NCBI GenBank assembly: GCA_032358255.1
Contig: JAULBX010016971.1
Coordinates: forward strand, 1-64,000
From: Heterotrichella gracilis
Lineage: Eukaryota > Sar > Xanthophyceae > Tribonematales > Xanthonemataceae
Length of the DNA: 64,000 nucleotides
Reading direction: 5' to 3'
Positions 23,316-34,133 of the stretch are shown piece after piece. The notes beneath the pieces are model-generated. The model ran no database searches, was not told where the DNA came from, and saw nothing but the letters and a program-made list of their open reading frames with translations. The translations under genes were made by a program, and so were the position numbers. The first letter of the stretch is position 1; the number at the start of each line of letters is the position of its first letter.

Positions 23316-23697
23316 GCACAAGCTCCAAATTCACGGTGGATCCTAGTTGTATATTATATTATCATCCCATGCACTCACACTAGTTGGCAGGCTTGGTTGC
23401 CATGCTGCAGCCTGCGGGGTTGAAGTTTTGACACTGTCAGTGTATAGTTAGGGTCATAAAGCTACAAATAGTGAATGAACCTTAAAAGCTGCAGTACGAT
23501 TTCATCCAATCTGGAATGAATTGTAACATGTGCTGCAATAAACGAAACCTGAAGGGGTGACACAACCTGGGGCAGGTGAACAGCGCAGCGGTGCCACGCA
23601 GATCCCTGGCCTCTGCACCGGTTTGCAACCTAGAAGCTTGGGGTGCTGGCTTGAAGCGCAGTGACAATGTGCATGCACCAAGTTGGCGATTGCTGTG

Positions 23698-23925
23698 CTT
23701 CGAGCTAGCCTAGCGGCTAGGCATTGTGTGGGCACTCACCTTTCAAGGGAGGGTGACTCCTTTGAAAGCAATTTTCTGTTGCCTCAGCGAAGCCGCCTCA
23801 ATCGGATTAGATGATATGGTTTGACATGGCGCCTAGGCGAGCTGGTTGAATGGTCAGGGCACCGATCTCGTGCGGCAACGGTTACTGGGTGATCACCAAG
23901 GGTCAGGAAGAAAGTTCTTTTTGCA
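23698..23925 (+). repeat. tRNA-derived SINE-like segment
   Basis: CTAGCCTAGCGGCTAGGCATT fits a pol III A box (TRGCNNARYGG). It is followed by GGGAGGGTGACTCC, a poor B box. A second tRNA-like D-arm, GAGCTGGTTGAATGGTCAGG, begins near 23839. Neither folds into a full tRNA by eye. I treat this as a tRNA-derived repeat. Confidence 0.4.
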
Positions 23926-24961
23926 CAATGTCTGCGACATCTTTTAAAAAATTGCCACCCGGTATGCCCTTGCAAAAATCAGTCGTGATGCGCATGGTGA
24001 TAGGCATGCCTAGCTGAACGTTAACCAAGAAAGTCATGATTCGTGGGCCACGCCAGGCGCACATCATTCTCAACACATTAAGTAAAATTCTTCTGAGCAA
24101 ACGTCAATAGGCAAATAGCCTATTTGTTAGTAACAGCCAGTCCACATGCATGTACCTATTTCTGGGCACATGCAGTGTCAATGAGCAGCCAAATGCTCAA
24201 ACCCAGATTAAAAACAGGTGTACCCTTTGAATATACCAATTAAGTTCCCAGCAAAATCCTGCCTTGAAAAGCCCACATCACTTTCCTGTGTGGCACGATG
24301 TATAGGTTCTCCCTTTCCCCAAGGGACCGGCAATCAAGGGATGAAAACTGATGCCGTGGTACTTTAGCAAGGCAGCACAACACTCTGGAGAAAGTTTTGT
24401 CGAGGATGGCCTTTTGAGGAATGTGCCCTAAACCCCTGTAATGTGCTGTGTGGTGCCCATGGATGCATTCCAAAAGGCTGAAACAGGGACGGTAAAACAG
24501 GCTGACAATGGAATGGAAATTAAAAGACATTCGGTGATCACGTGCGGACGCATCAGAGTATACTGTAGTAACAGGTACTCAATTATTCCACCACGATTGC
24601 CCTCTAGGCTCTGGTGTATTAATAGCAGTTGGTGCTAGCAAAGCTGTCTGCGGATAATTGGAAGCGCATATACATATACAACAAGGCCTCCAAGGGCCAG
24701 TGCAATTTTATTGCAGCGCCATCTACCAGTCCCCATCTGTCTCCCCCCTGATTTGCGCCATACCCAGCACAGGTTGTTGTACCACCTGCAGGGTGCACAG
24801 GCAACGGGTCAGGCAATTCAAGGGGGGAAATGTGCACAAGTGCGTGGTGGAGTTGGTCCACAGGGGCCGTCTACTTGGATGAGCGCTCTCCCCCCACAAT
24901 TTGACGCAGTAGCGTAAGGTAAAACAGAGATACCAGCCACCGACAGAAGGGGTCTGTGGCT

Positions 24962-25038
24962 CTCATACCTAAGGGTCCTACTGAGTGCAGCCGGACTGGG
25001 GTGCCACGTGGCAGCAGCAGGGAGCGCGCCTGCACTTT
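24962..25038 (-). repeat. Donor-edge copy of the VWD exon
   Basis: GGGTGCCACGTGGCAGCAGCAGGGAGCGCGCCTGC repeats 25127-25160 of the real exon, and flanking GGTTCAGCC/CCGGACTG are related. It lies downstream of that exon in gene sense, with a heptamer run between. Confidence 0.85.
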
Positions 25039-25085
25039 CTCTTTAGGATTTAGGGTTTGGCATGGTGTAGGGTTTGCAATCGTAC

Positions 25086-27990
25086 CTGAGGGTTCAGCCT
25101 GACTGGGTGCAGCCCCATGTGGGTGCCACGTGTCAGCAGCAGGGAGCGCGCCTGCCTGCCAGGTGGCGCAGCCTCGGGCTGGAACAGGTTGAGCTTGAAG
25201 CTGTAGCCAAACAGGCTGTTGCTTTGCTCGTGGTAGTCCTCCTCGACTCCCTCCCAGTTGAGGGTGCCGTTGTCCACCTGGGGATGGGCAGGACAGTTAT
25301 ATTAATGCTGATGGAACAACCATAGTGGAATTCCCTGCCAAGGCAGAGCGCGCAAGGGATGACATGATGAGGGAATGGAGGGATGGGTGGGTGCGATGCG
25401 TTGTTACCGCTTGGGTGGCGGCAGAAAGAATAGAGATGTTGTGTGCCTTTTTTATCACATGACTTAGGGCACTTGTGGACACATGAATGTCAACTCGGCA
25501 TCTCCCTCGTGTGCATGCCAGACGCACTGAGGTAACCCTAAACCTGCAACCCCAAACCCTAAGCATACCTTCAAGGGTTTAGGCTTGCCCGCCTGCCACG
25601 TCTGCCCCATGACGCCATGCATGTCGGTCACGCTGCGGTCCAAAATGTCCACAGCGGTATCCAAGAAATCGTCCTTAATTCCGGCCCCGACCTTGAACCT
25701 GAGGTGCGGGCAATCCACCACCAGCGTTTCCCCCCCCCTGATCCCGGGGTTGATGAGGGTGAGCATGACGTCATCCCGGGTGCGCAGCTTGAAGGGGATG
25801 TTATGCATGAGGAAAGGGGTGATGGGGCTGCCTTCCAGGTACACTGTGACAGGGGGGGGAAGAATGGGTTAATGGGAGGGGGAGGGAACTGGTATAGTGG
25901 TTTACAAGGACTTGGCGAGGTGAGCAGATCATGGTCAGGGGTGCGTAAATTTGGATGGTATGTTGTGCATGAGGGAGGGGGTGATGGGGCTGGCCTCTAG
26001 GTACCCTGTGACAGTAAGGAAGTGCTGGCTCAGTGGAAGGAAATGACAGTGCCTGTTGCACAGTTGCTGCGGCGGACACCCAGCATCATTTTACACACAA
26101 TCCATGTGTTGGTGACACGGGGTAACAGTCCATGTGCATGCAGAAAGGGGTGATGGGGTTTGATCTTTAGGATCAGAGGGGGAGGATCGTGATGATGGTC
26201 GCCAGACCCATCGGTCTTGCAACAAAAAATATCAATTCACCCACCTTCCACGTGTCCCACCCCCTTGATCCTGACCTCCACCTTGAGCCCCTTGTACCGC
26301 ACTCCCACGGCTGTCAGGTAGTTGTTCTCAACCTTATCATTCCCTAGATCTGAGAACAGTGCGTTCATCTGGTAGCGCCGCTCAGTGAGGATGTTGAACA
26401 CCTGGCGGCTCTTGCCGGGGAATTCAAACCAGTTGCCGTCAAAGCCGCCGATGTGGGGGTCCCCGTGGGTGGCACCTGGGATTGAAAATAGGTTAGCAGG
26501 CAAAATGGACTTGCGCCTGAAGGGTGCATGGCACTTCTGTGTAGGGTGAGGTGTGTGGAAGTGATGCTGAGGGGAACTCCATGTTTAGGGTTCAGGGTTT
26601 TAACAGCAGACTTGGTGGTCTTGGGAATTAGATTTCCAATACAGCATGAATCAGTTAAACAAAAGGACTCCTCTTTGAGGCAGCATTGCCCTTTAGCCTA
26701 AAATTTAGGAGATACCGATGCTGTTGGCGGAAAGACCTAACAAGACCCTAGCCCATACCCTCCTAGGGTATTCGCGCACCTGTGATCAGCGGGTTGCCAG
26801 CAAGTATGTCTGATGTGGTGTGGGATAGGACGTTGATTGGGCTGGGCAGCGCTGCCGAGTCAGGAGATGGTGTTGGGGAGGGGGCTGCGGCTGCTGTTGG
26901 GGAGGCTGTAGCCGCTGCATTGGGGATTGGGGATGGCAGTGGCGACGGGGACGGGGATGGGGAGGGGGATGGGAGGGCTGCTGGTGGGGATGCGACGGGT
27001 GTGCCGCCAGGGGGAGGAGGGGACAGGCGGCCTGCACAGGAAAACGGAAGGACTCAAGCAGATGAAATTAGACTGTTATTCATATAAGCAAGTTTCAATA
27101 TAAATTCAGCGCTGGGTGTTGTAGCAGGTATTTTACACACATGTGGCATAGGTTGCAGGCGTTGTCAACTTGATGTTGGCAAACGTGCAGCACCTCTATC
27201 ATGCCTGTTCAGGAACACAAAAACCCCACACAGCCTACCATTTCACGCATGTCCCTTTCCAAAACCCTACAAAAACCCTACCTGGGCTGAACCCGCACTC
27301 AGTCCCCACCCGTGCCACAAACGACTCGGGCATGTCCCCATGCATGTCGCACTCCTGCGTTGCCGTCACATAGTTGTAGAAGACACAAGGGGTGATGGTG
27401 GCATCGGTGGCTGACAGCGCCATGTCCACTGGGGACCCGTTTTTGAACCCAGTGGACCGGCATTTTGTGCAGCAGGCGGCGGAGGAGGCTACGCCTGTGG
27501 CGGAGGTGGAGCGCACGATGCCGGTGGTGCGCGGCTGGCAGAAGTTGTCTGCCTTGGTGGTGCAGCCTTGGGCTACGGGTGGGGGAGGGAGAATGAGTGA
27601 GTGTGCTGGGTTGTGATGTGATGGTTCAACGTTGCCAACCAGGATGCAAGTAGGCAGACGAGGTGGCAGTCGCAACTTCACCCCCACTCCAGTCTGTTTT
27701 TTACAGCCAACTGTTGTAACGTCCTTGGGCAACAGGGTATGCAGACTGGTACATAGCACGAACGGTTTCATGCCATGTGCACTGTCAAGGGATGACCACA
27801 GCACATGTGTGTTTGTGCAAGAGACAGCAAATGACTTGTGCGGGGGCAAAGGATGTGTAAAGGCGGTGAGTGCTTAAGCCCTACCTGCTGCCTGGTGAGA
27901 CCAGGCTGCTGCCAGCAGCAGCGTTAGCGCGAACCAGCAGCCCCGCAGCCGGCTGTGGTGGGCGTGGGGTAGTTGGCGGTGGTGTGCCAT
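25086..27990 (-). CDS. Secreted protein with Cys module, Ser-Pro hinge and VWD/root-cap-like domain
   Basis: Six exons join in phase: 27885-27990, 27282-27572, 26780-27031, 26245-26475, 25569-25843, 25086-25277 (449 residues, 3' end unresolved). The ATG at 27990 begins a signal peptide (GCWFALTLLLAAAWS). Exon 2 holds a Cys-rich module (AQGCTTKADNFC, AACCTKC, ATQECDMHG) like a PAN/apple or WSC fold. Exon 3 is Pro/Ser-rich (SPSPSPSPSPLPSP), as in algal hydroxyproline-rich wall glycoproteins. Exons 4-6 start with THGDPHIGGFDGNWFEF, the von Willebrand D/plant root-cap signature, and continue to MHGVMGQTW, typical of that fold. Exons 2, 3 and 4 are all class 1-1. Such proteins act outside the cell in wall, coat or adhesion; the exact role is unknown. 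If the last donor is not used, translation ends about 11 codons on. Confidence 0.85.
25955..26180 (-). repeat. Two acceptor-edge copies of exon 25569-25843
   Basis: GTGCATGAGGGAGGGGGTGATGGGGCT-CC and TACCCTGTGACAG at about 25962-26015 repeat 25804-25855. A weaker copy lies at about 26132-26178. Both are in the intron upstream of the exon. Confidence 0.82.
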
Positions 27991-28188
27991 GGTGGGTGCT
28001 GAACGATGGTGCGGGTGTTCCTGCACGCTTCAGTGGCTGAATTCGAGTATCTTAAGAGCTGTGAGCTGCTTTATTATATCTGGCAGGTCTTCAGAAAAGT
28101 CCTGGCTTTGGTGGAGAAGGAAGGTCAAGAGTGTGCCTTCCAGTTGTGGTGGGAATTGCTTCGCGGATGTATGCCTTGCTCGAGCACG

Positions 28189-28706
28189 TCACTGCAGCTT
28201 CTTGACAAGGAGCGAGGTACTGAAGGTCATGAGGTTGCGGGAGGCACTGCTGAAGGTCTCTGAGGGCATGAAGAAGGGGTTGGCGCCGCTGTCGGTGATC
28301 GTGCAGGGTGCGTTGCTGAAGTCGTGCTGGTCAAGCCACACGATGGCCCACGTCCACGACATGGTGGGTCTTCCTGCAAGTGGATGAGACCGTAGTCAGG
28401 TATGTATGTGTGCGTTACAAAGGTTTGCACTGGAGGTTTCCAAAGATGTTGCGCAATTCAGCTTGCATGAACCCATTGGGATGTGGGCGCGCCGCGCGAG
28501 TCGCATCGAGCATGGGGCTGCAACACCCAATTCATGCGACAGTAGCGGCTATGTGCACGCAGAATGAACGCCTGTGACCTGCAAGAACCCACCTGTGGTT
28601 GTGCCGCTGGCTGCTTCGGTCAGGGCAGTGCCGTGTTTGGACTCACAGGGCGCACTAGTGGCCCACCGGCATGCCGGGCTGCTTTCAGCTTCGCAGCAGA
28701 TGTGGG
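28189..28706 (-). CDS. C-terminal exons of an unrecognised gene
   Basis: Two exons fit: 28593-28706 (HICCEAESSPACRWATSAPC) and 28189-28373 (TMSWTWAIVWLDQHDF... to KKLQ and stop). They join in phase 1 with a GT donor and a TTCCTGCAG acceptor. I do not recognise the product. The 5' part is unresolved; a 140-codon ATG reading frame at 28859-29281 on the same strand is a candidate but has no supporting features. The paired Cys hint at another secreted protein, but no signal peptide was found. Confidence 0.4.
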
Positions 28707-29498
28707 CTGCTGACCCAGCAAGGTGGCGAGCAGGGCTGTGTAGAAGAGAGTACTAGCAAGGTATACTATGAAGAAAGAGCTTGTTAGGTGGTTGGGAGCG
28801 GATGGTCCTCTTCTTCAGTGACTGGCGACCAGCCAGTGCCTGGCATGCGGGGGCGAGGTCAAGATGGGCGACCAGAGAGCAATGATGTGAGGAACACACA
28901 ATGGTTCAGATGAGGTGCAGGACGCTGGTAATAGAAACGAACTGTTACCCAACGAGCGACGTGCAGGAGATAAGTGGTCGGGTCATTGCAGTCCTTGAAG
29001 CCCACAAAGCAACAGGCAACTGCAGCGCCTTGGAAGGCGAAACAGAAGCCAGGGGGAGTAGGGTACGGCCTTGTGAAACCAGAGGAAATTCCTTCCCTGC
29101 CAATTTCACATGTTATCCCCCTTACAAGTAACCCTACGAGGGTTTGATTCTGCCAGCATGGCTGCCACGTCATCCAGCAGCAATAAAGCGGATAAAATGT
29201 CGTCTCCGCATCTGTTGCGATTCTGTCGTCCACTGCGGAACCTCTGTTTGGATCGGATGCTGGAAGAAACGGTGCTATCATAGCTGCAGAAGGTTTTCAG
29301 TGGACGTCCAGTTGTGCGATTGATCCTCGGCACGTATTCCCTACTTGTCTGCTTTGAACGTGCCCATCATCGCCCACTTGTGCTGCTTTCAGGACGAGCC
29401 ATGGGTTGCCAGCCATCTTGAAAAGCAAAACCAAAAACTTCCATTTTCAGTGTCGTAGGTTGCGTCCTTTGTCCCCGTGCTTCCTTAGGCGTGGCACG
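28707..29498. other. Region upstream of the sigma-factor gene
   Basis: No confident gene. An ATG at 29401 opens a six-codon frame ending TGA, about 80 bases before the sigma-factor start, and could be a small upstream ORF if transcribed. A TATA box is not obvious. Confidence 0.4.
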
Positions 29499-32338
29499 AT
29501 GCTGTCATCGCTGCTGCACTCCTCGGCGTCCAGCTTTTTCAACGCATCGCCCGTCCGAGAGCAGCCTGTTCGCCCCATCCCCAGCTGCTCGCAAGCAGCA
29601 CGGTGTGTCTTTGGCAGCACACCCCAGCGCCGAAAGCGCCACCTTTCCCCGTCAGAGCCCCAGGTCCTTGCCTCAGACAACACCGTCCCACGGGCGCACG
29701 GCACCAACCACGCAGCAGCCGTCACCCTGGCGTTTGATGGGCCAACGTTGGAGGTTGCAGCCAAACTGGGTCTGTCGTTGACGCCCTCGGTCAGACGGCA
29801 GCTGGAGATCCTGGAGAAGAGCTTCAACGCCACAGCAATAGAGGTCCTGGAACACGAGGTGGCGGTCCATCGCTCCCACGAGGCCGAAGCCGTGCAGGAC
29901 ATCCTTGCTGAGCCCTGCTCGCCCAGCGCCAGCAGCATCGTGGCGTTCAAACCATCTGGCTCGCCCCTCCCTCCCCCCCAGCCCTCTGCAGCTGGCACCG
30001 TGGCAGCTCCCCGCAAGACCCTCACAGCGGGAACCAGGGCCCGGCGACGTGGGTCTCGTGTGCAGGCCACCCAGGGCAGGATCAGCTGTGCCCCAGGCCC
30101 CACCAGCTCGGTTCGAACTGTGCTCAAGGCAACCAACGGCAGCATCCAGCTACTGGAGGAGCCCAGCAGCTCAGAGGCCGTCACCGAGTACCAACCAGCT
30201 GACACAGCCTTCCTGCTGAAGATCAGGAACCGGCTGGAGAAGGGCAGGAGGAAGCACCGCTTTGCCAGGTAGGTTCAAAACCCAGTGTGTTCAAAAAAGG
30301 TGGTGTTGCTTCTGCTGATGCTTGTTGCAGTTAATGCAGCTTTTCCATATGCATATCTGCCCGGTGACTGTCTGTGTCAATTTTTGTGCACATGGAAAGC
30401 ACCTAGTTCCTGATTGCCTGCTGCTGCGACGGCTATTGCAGTTTGTGCCATGCGAGCAGTACGCGCCATTTTAGCAAGCCCCCTTGCATAGCTTGCACCA
30501 ACCAAGTCTGCCAAGCCAACTACCTGTATATTTAAAACACAACCTCGGCACCCTTGCTGCCTCCCAAGTTCTGTGGGTGGCTGTTGCTTTTTTGTGGTTG
30601 GCTGCTGTTGGTCCCTGTGTGTGGACGACTGCTGTCGTTTCCCACTCCTGCTGACCCTCTTTCACTGCCTCCCACGCAGCCGGAAGCCTGTGGATGATGC
30701 CGTGTCCTCTTTCCTGTACGACATCGGCAACACTGGTCTGCTCAGCAAGGCAGAGGAGCAGCGGTTGTGCAGCATCCTGCAGGTAACTACTTACTTACAT
30801 GCCTTCCAGTGATAAAGCCAGATTAGCAGTCAGTCCTACATGCCTTGCGCCAACCAGCCCTGTGCTGGCACTGCTTATTTCACCTCTGCACTGGCGGTGT
30901 CAACGCCGGTAACAAAGCCGCCCATTATGGTTGGTCATCTATATGCATGCAGCAACATGGTAGATTAGCAGTCAGCCTTGCACATGCAGCGCCAAAGCAC
31001 TTCAGTCCTGCCAACTCGTATTAAATCCATTTGTTGATCTTGCACGTTGGAGGCGGTGCTGTGTCAGGTCAGGCCCAGTCTGGTGGTACCCACACACGAG
31101 CAAGCAGCATCCAGCTCATATTTGCCGCAAGTGTGCACAGTGGGCGATGTCCACATACCAGCAAGCACCATCCAGCTCATATCCCACGGCATCTGTGCAC
31201 TACGATCCCACGTATCAGGAAGCAGTCCCTGACCCATCTGTCGTGTTTCCTGCAGAAGGGGCTGCGCGCGGAGCGGGTACGGGCCGGCGGGGAGTGCTCC
31301 TCTGACGCCGAGCTGTGCATCAAGCTGGGGCTGCACGCGGGGATCCCCGAGCTCCAGCAGCTGCTGCGCAACATGGAGGAGGCGCGCGAGCTGATGGTGC
31401 AGCACAACCTGCGCCTGGTCATCGCCATCGCCAAGAAGTACAACGGCAGGGGTGTGGAGTTTAAGGACCTCATCCCTGACGGCGTCAACGGGCTGCTGCG
31501 CGCCGTGGAGAAGTTTGACCCTGAGAAGGGTTTCAAGTTCTCCACCTACGCGCACTGGTGGATCCGGCAGGCGGTGTCGCGCTGCGTGACCGACAACTCG
31601 CGCGTGGTGCGCCTGCCCGTGCACGTCTACGACACCCTCTCCAAGATCAACAAGGTGGCCCAGGAGCTAAACGCGCAGTCGGGACGCACCGAGCGCGCCA
31701 CCTACAGCGAGATCGGGGCGGTGCTGGGCATGCCGGCGGTCAAGGTGCTGCAGTACGTGCGCGCCTCCAAGCCCGTCAAGTCTCTGGAGCAGCCCGCCTT
31801 CAACCAGAGCGGCAAGAACATGGAGCCCGACACGCAGCTGCTGGTGGAGACCATCTCCAATGAGGAGAATGACGACGAGGACGCGCACATCAAGGGGGGC
31901 CTCATACGCGAGGACATCAACAGCGTGCTGAGCACGCTGTCGCCGCGCGAGCGCAACGTCATCCGCATGCGCTACGGGCTGCACAGCACCGACGGCACCT
32001 GCATGACCTTCAACGACATCGGCGCAGCCTACGGCCTCACCAAGGTGTGTGCCACCTGTCAAATGCTGCGTGCGCCTATCAAACTGCTGCGCTTGTGGCG
32101 TTTTGCATTTCTTCGCCACATGACTATCACATGGTTTGGCCTCACAACAGTGTGCGGCCTCCACCTGTGCAGCACTGCACCGTGCACCGTATTGTGACTC
32201 ACCCCATGGCTCACTATATTGCTCCCTTCCCACCAACAGGAGCGCATCAGGCAGATTGAGGACAAGGCGCTGCGCAAGCTGAGGTCGCCCTGGCGCACGC
32301 AGCTGCTGAGGGGGCACCTGTACGGCGCAGGGGCGTGA
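29499..32338 (+). CDS. SIG: Plastid RNA polymerase sigma factor (sigma-70 family)
   Basis: Four exons in continuous phase: 29499-30268, 30680-30782, 31256-32044, 32240-32338 (586 residues). It directs the bacterial-type plastid RNA polymerase (PEP) to promoters. The first in-frame ATG is at 29499 and the N-terminus (MLSSLLHSSASSFFNASPVR) is Ser-rich and basic like a transit peptide. Region 1.2 is DDAVSSFLYDIGNTGLLSKA; region 2 is LVIAIAKKYNGRGVEFKDLI through RAVEKFDPEKGFKFSTYAHW and WIRQAVSR; region 3 is RLPVHVYDTLSKI; region 4 is LSTLSPRERNVIRMRYGL with the helix-turn-helix TFNDIGAAYGLTKERIRQIE. The residues IPDGVNGLL replace the usual LQEGNMGLM and are slightly unusual. Exons 3 and 4 have very high third-position GC. 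Nuclear genes for plastid sigma factors are usual in green algae. Confidence 0.95.
30822..31015 (+). repeat. Dispersed repeat, copies 2 and 3
   Basis: In intron 2 of the sigma-factor gene AGCCAGATTAGCAGTCAGT starts near 30824. AGATTAGCAGTCAGCCTTGCACATGCAGCGCC starts near 30964. The first copy continues with CTGGCACTGCTTAT and an ACCTCTGCACTGGCGGTG stretch, like the copy at 48.4 kb. The pair could be a tandem insertion. Confidence 0.6.
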
Positions 32339-34045
32339 GCGGGCACTTGTGGGGCACAGGTGGGCGCCAGCACCAACTCAGAAACCTTAAACCCTGGCAT
32401 CCAGAGGCGGGGCATCTACCAGCACATGCACTAAACCCTGTGGCAGTACTGTTGGCAAGAAGCTTCGAGCAGCTTTTGACAGCTTTTTCGCATTAACGCG
32501 TGCATGTGCTTTCAATGGCTGGCCCTTGCAACTGCTTTGTTTGGCCTGCATGTTGCTCTGCAGCACCCTTGACACCCTGAACAAAGGTGTAGTGGCTGGA
32601 CTGATGTTTTTGCTGCTTGCTGTGCAGGGTTGGTGCAGCGATGTTGGGGCGCATGCTACAATGGGGCTTTGGGGACTGATCGGCTTCTAGAGGAGGGCTT
32701 TTTGGTGCACTGGTATATGTATCTGTCCATCAGCAGCACGGAAAGTGGGGGGGTTGATAGGTAGTAGGATCAGGCAGTGCTATTTTTGATTGGGGGTGGC
32801 TCACGCCGAGGCAGGCGCAGCAAAAGCTATTGATTGTGTTGTTGGGTTGCGGCTCTTTGTGGGCCCAACACCCCCAGTAGGTCCATACAGGCTATACTCA
32901 AAACAGAACTGGATTTTGTACACTAGGAAGACCCTGTATGATATCAACGCATGCAGCCGCTGATCTGCAGCGATAGGGGGGGCGGGGGGTGGCCTTGGTT
33001 CACCCAAGGTGGTTCATTCATTCACCAGCTATTAGGGTCAGCATATTTCTGGGTTGCTACCCAGGGCTTCTATCTCATCAGGAACCTTGGAAAGTGCCTT
33101 CCATTGCCAGGATTGGCTGTTGCTTATTTTTTGTTTACTGGGAGGGCGCAGCACTGTTGCACTGGCTGATTAATCAACTTATACTTGTCTTGCTCCACGG
33201 TGTGCTACCAGCACCCAGTGTGGAGCCCCTGTAACCAGCAGAGAATATGGTAACCACTCCTCGGATAAAGTAGCCCAAAGGCACAAGGCTGTACATTACC
33301 TGTGGGCACGCCTGGCAGGCTTTGGCAACACTGCCTGTGGCACTTACACATGTGCATGCACCCTACTAACCGCGGCTCAGTGGAGCTGCAAGTTGACACC
33401 CTGAGCATGCTGACCATCAGCCTACAAGGCGTGAACTTCTTATTCAACTTTGGTACCCTGAAGGACCAAGGCTTCGTGCCAGCCAGTGGTGGCAACCACA
33501 GTGGCTGGTTGGCCACTCGGGAAATTTGAGCTCCATTTATTGGCCAACATCACTTGAAAGGTGGCAGCACAGGGCGCAGTCTGTGACAAACCCCCGTGGG
33601 TGCACTGGTGGCAGCCAGCTAAATGGCCTACCAGCTTGTGCACAAACCAGGAAAGGAATATGGGCTCGAGTCCTGGAGTTTCCTTTCTGTACCAACTCCT
33701 GAACAAGCAGGTCAGGGTATCCGGGTACGCCATGGCAGCATGCAGGTTGGCCACCAACTTGCAGGCAAGATAGGGCATGCACTGCATGAAGTTCGACCCC
33801 AATCTGTGCTGCACTCACGACTCACACCAGAGGTGCTAGCTGCTGAGCTAGCTAGGGTTTACGATTAAGGGTTTGAGAGCGCCATGCTGGCAGCCCTGCT
33901 TACGTGGCGGCCTCTCAGCTCCGGGTCCCGCATCGTGAAGGATTTCCTGGCCGTATCTGGCGCCAACCCGATTGGCACCCGATTGCACCAATCGAAACCG
34001 AGCCCGGGATCAGCTGGGCTTGCGGAAAGTGCAGGGCTTCCGTGC
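32339..34045. other. Intergenic, sigma factor to LHCII
   Basis: No gene seen. It includes the 3' region of the sigma-factor gene, an isolated TTAGGGTTTACG near 33853, and the LHCII upstream region. Open frames at 33.2-33.9 kb exist on both strands but show no splice structure or family motif. Confidence 0.45.
33968..34003 (+). promoter_or_regulatory. CCAAT-type elements upstream of LHCII
   Basis: CGATTGG (33969) and GATTGCACCAATC (33981-33993), the latter an inverted pair of CAAT cores around CAC, lie 140-165 bases before the LHCII start. CCAAT-like boxes are common in light-harvesting gene promoters; function here is inferred only. Confidence 0.4.
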
Positions 34046-34053
34046 TTATAAGA
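34046..34053 (+). promoter_or_regulatory. TATA-like box of the LHCII gene
   Basis: TTATAAGA lies 81 bases before the LHCII ATG, a reasonable distance for a TATA element and short 5' leader. Confidence 0.5.
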
Positions 34054-34133
34054 AGCAGACGCACGACTTCCAACCCACGTTTCTGCTGCCCATCCCAAAC
34101 CTGGTCCACTTCGGTGTCTCGAGCTCGTTCAAG

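Larger units (their letters stand above)
23316..25085. other. Intergenic, mostly unassigned
   Basis: This follows the MYND gene stop and reaches the last visible exon of the VWD gene on the minus strand. It contains tRNA-like relics (about 23700-23920) and a copy of the VWD exon end (24962-25038). The final exon of the VWD gene may be hidden here, but I could not place it. Confidence 0.4.

Noticed and set aside
23698-23925. Functional tRNA genes
   Set aside because: An A box is visible but the B box, acceptor stem and anticodon loop do not fit a complete cloverleaf.
28859-29281. A 140-codon minus-strand gene
   Set aside because: It has an ATG but no recognisable motif, no clear splice link and lies in the likely promoter of the sigma-factor gene. 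Kept only as a candidate.
29401-29498. Earlier start for the sigma factor at 29406
   Set aside because: The in-frame codon there is TTG; the ATG at 29401 is in another frame and stops after six codons. The first in-frame ATG is 29499.
33190-33870. Coding frames between the sigma factor and LHCII
   Set aside because: Several short overlapping frames on both strands with no splice sites or motifs.
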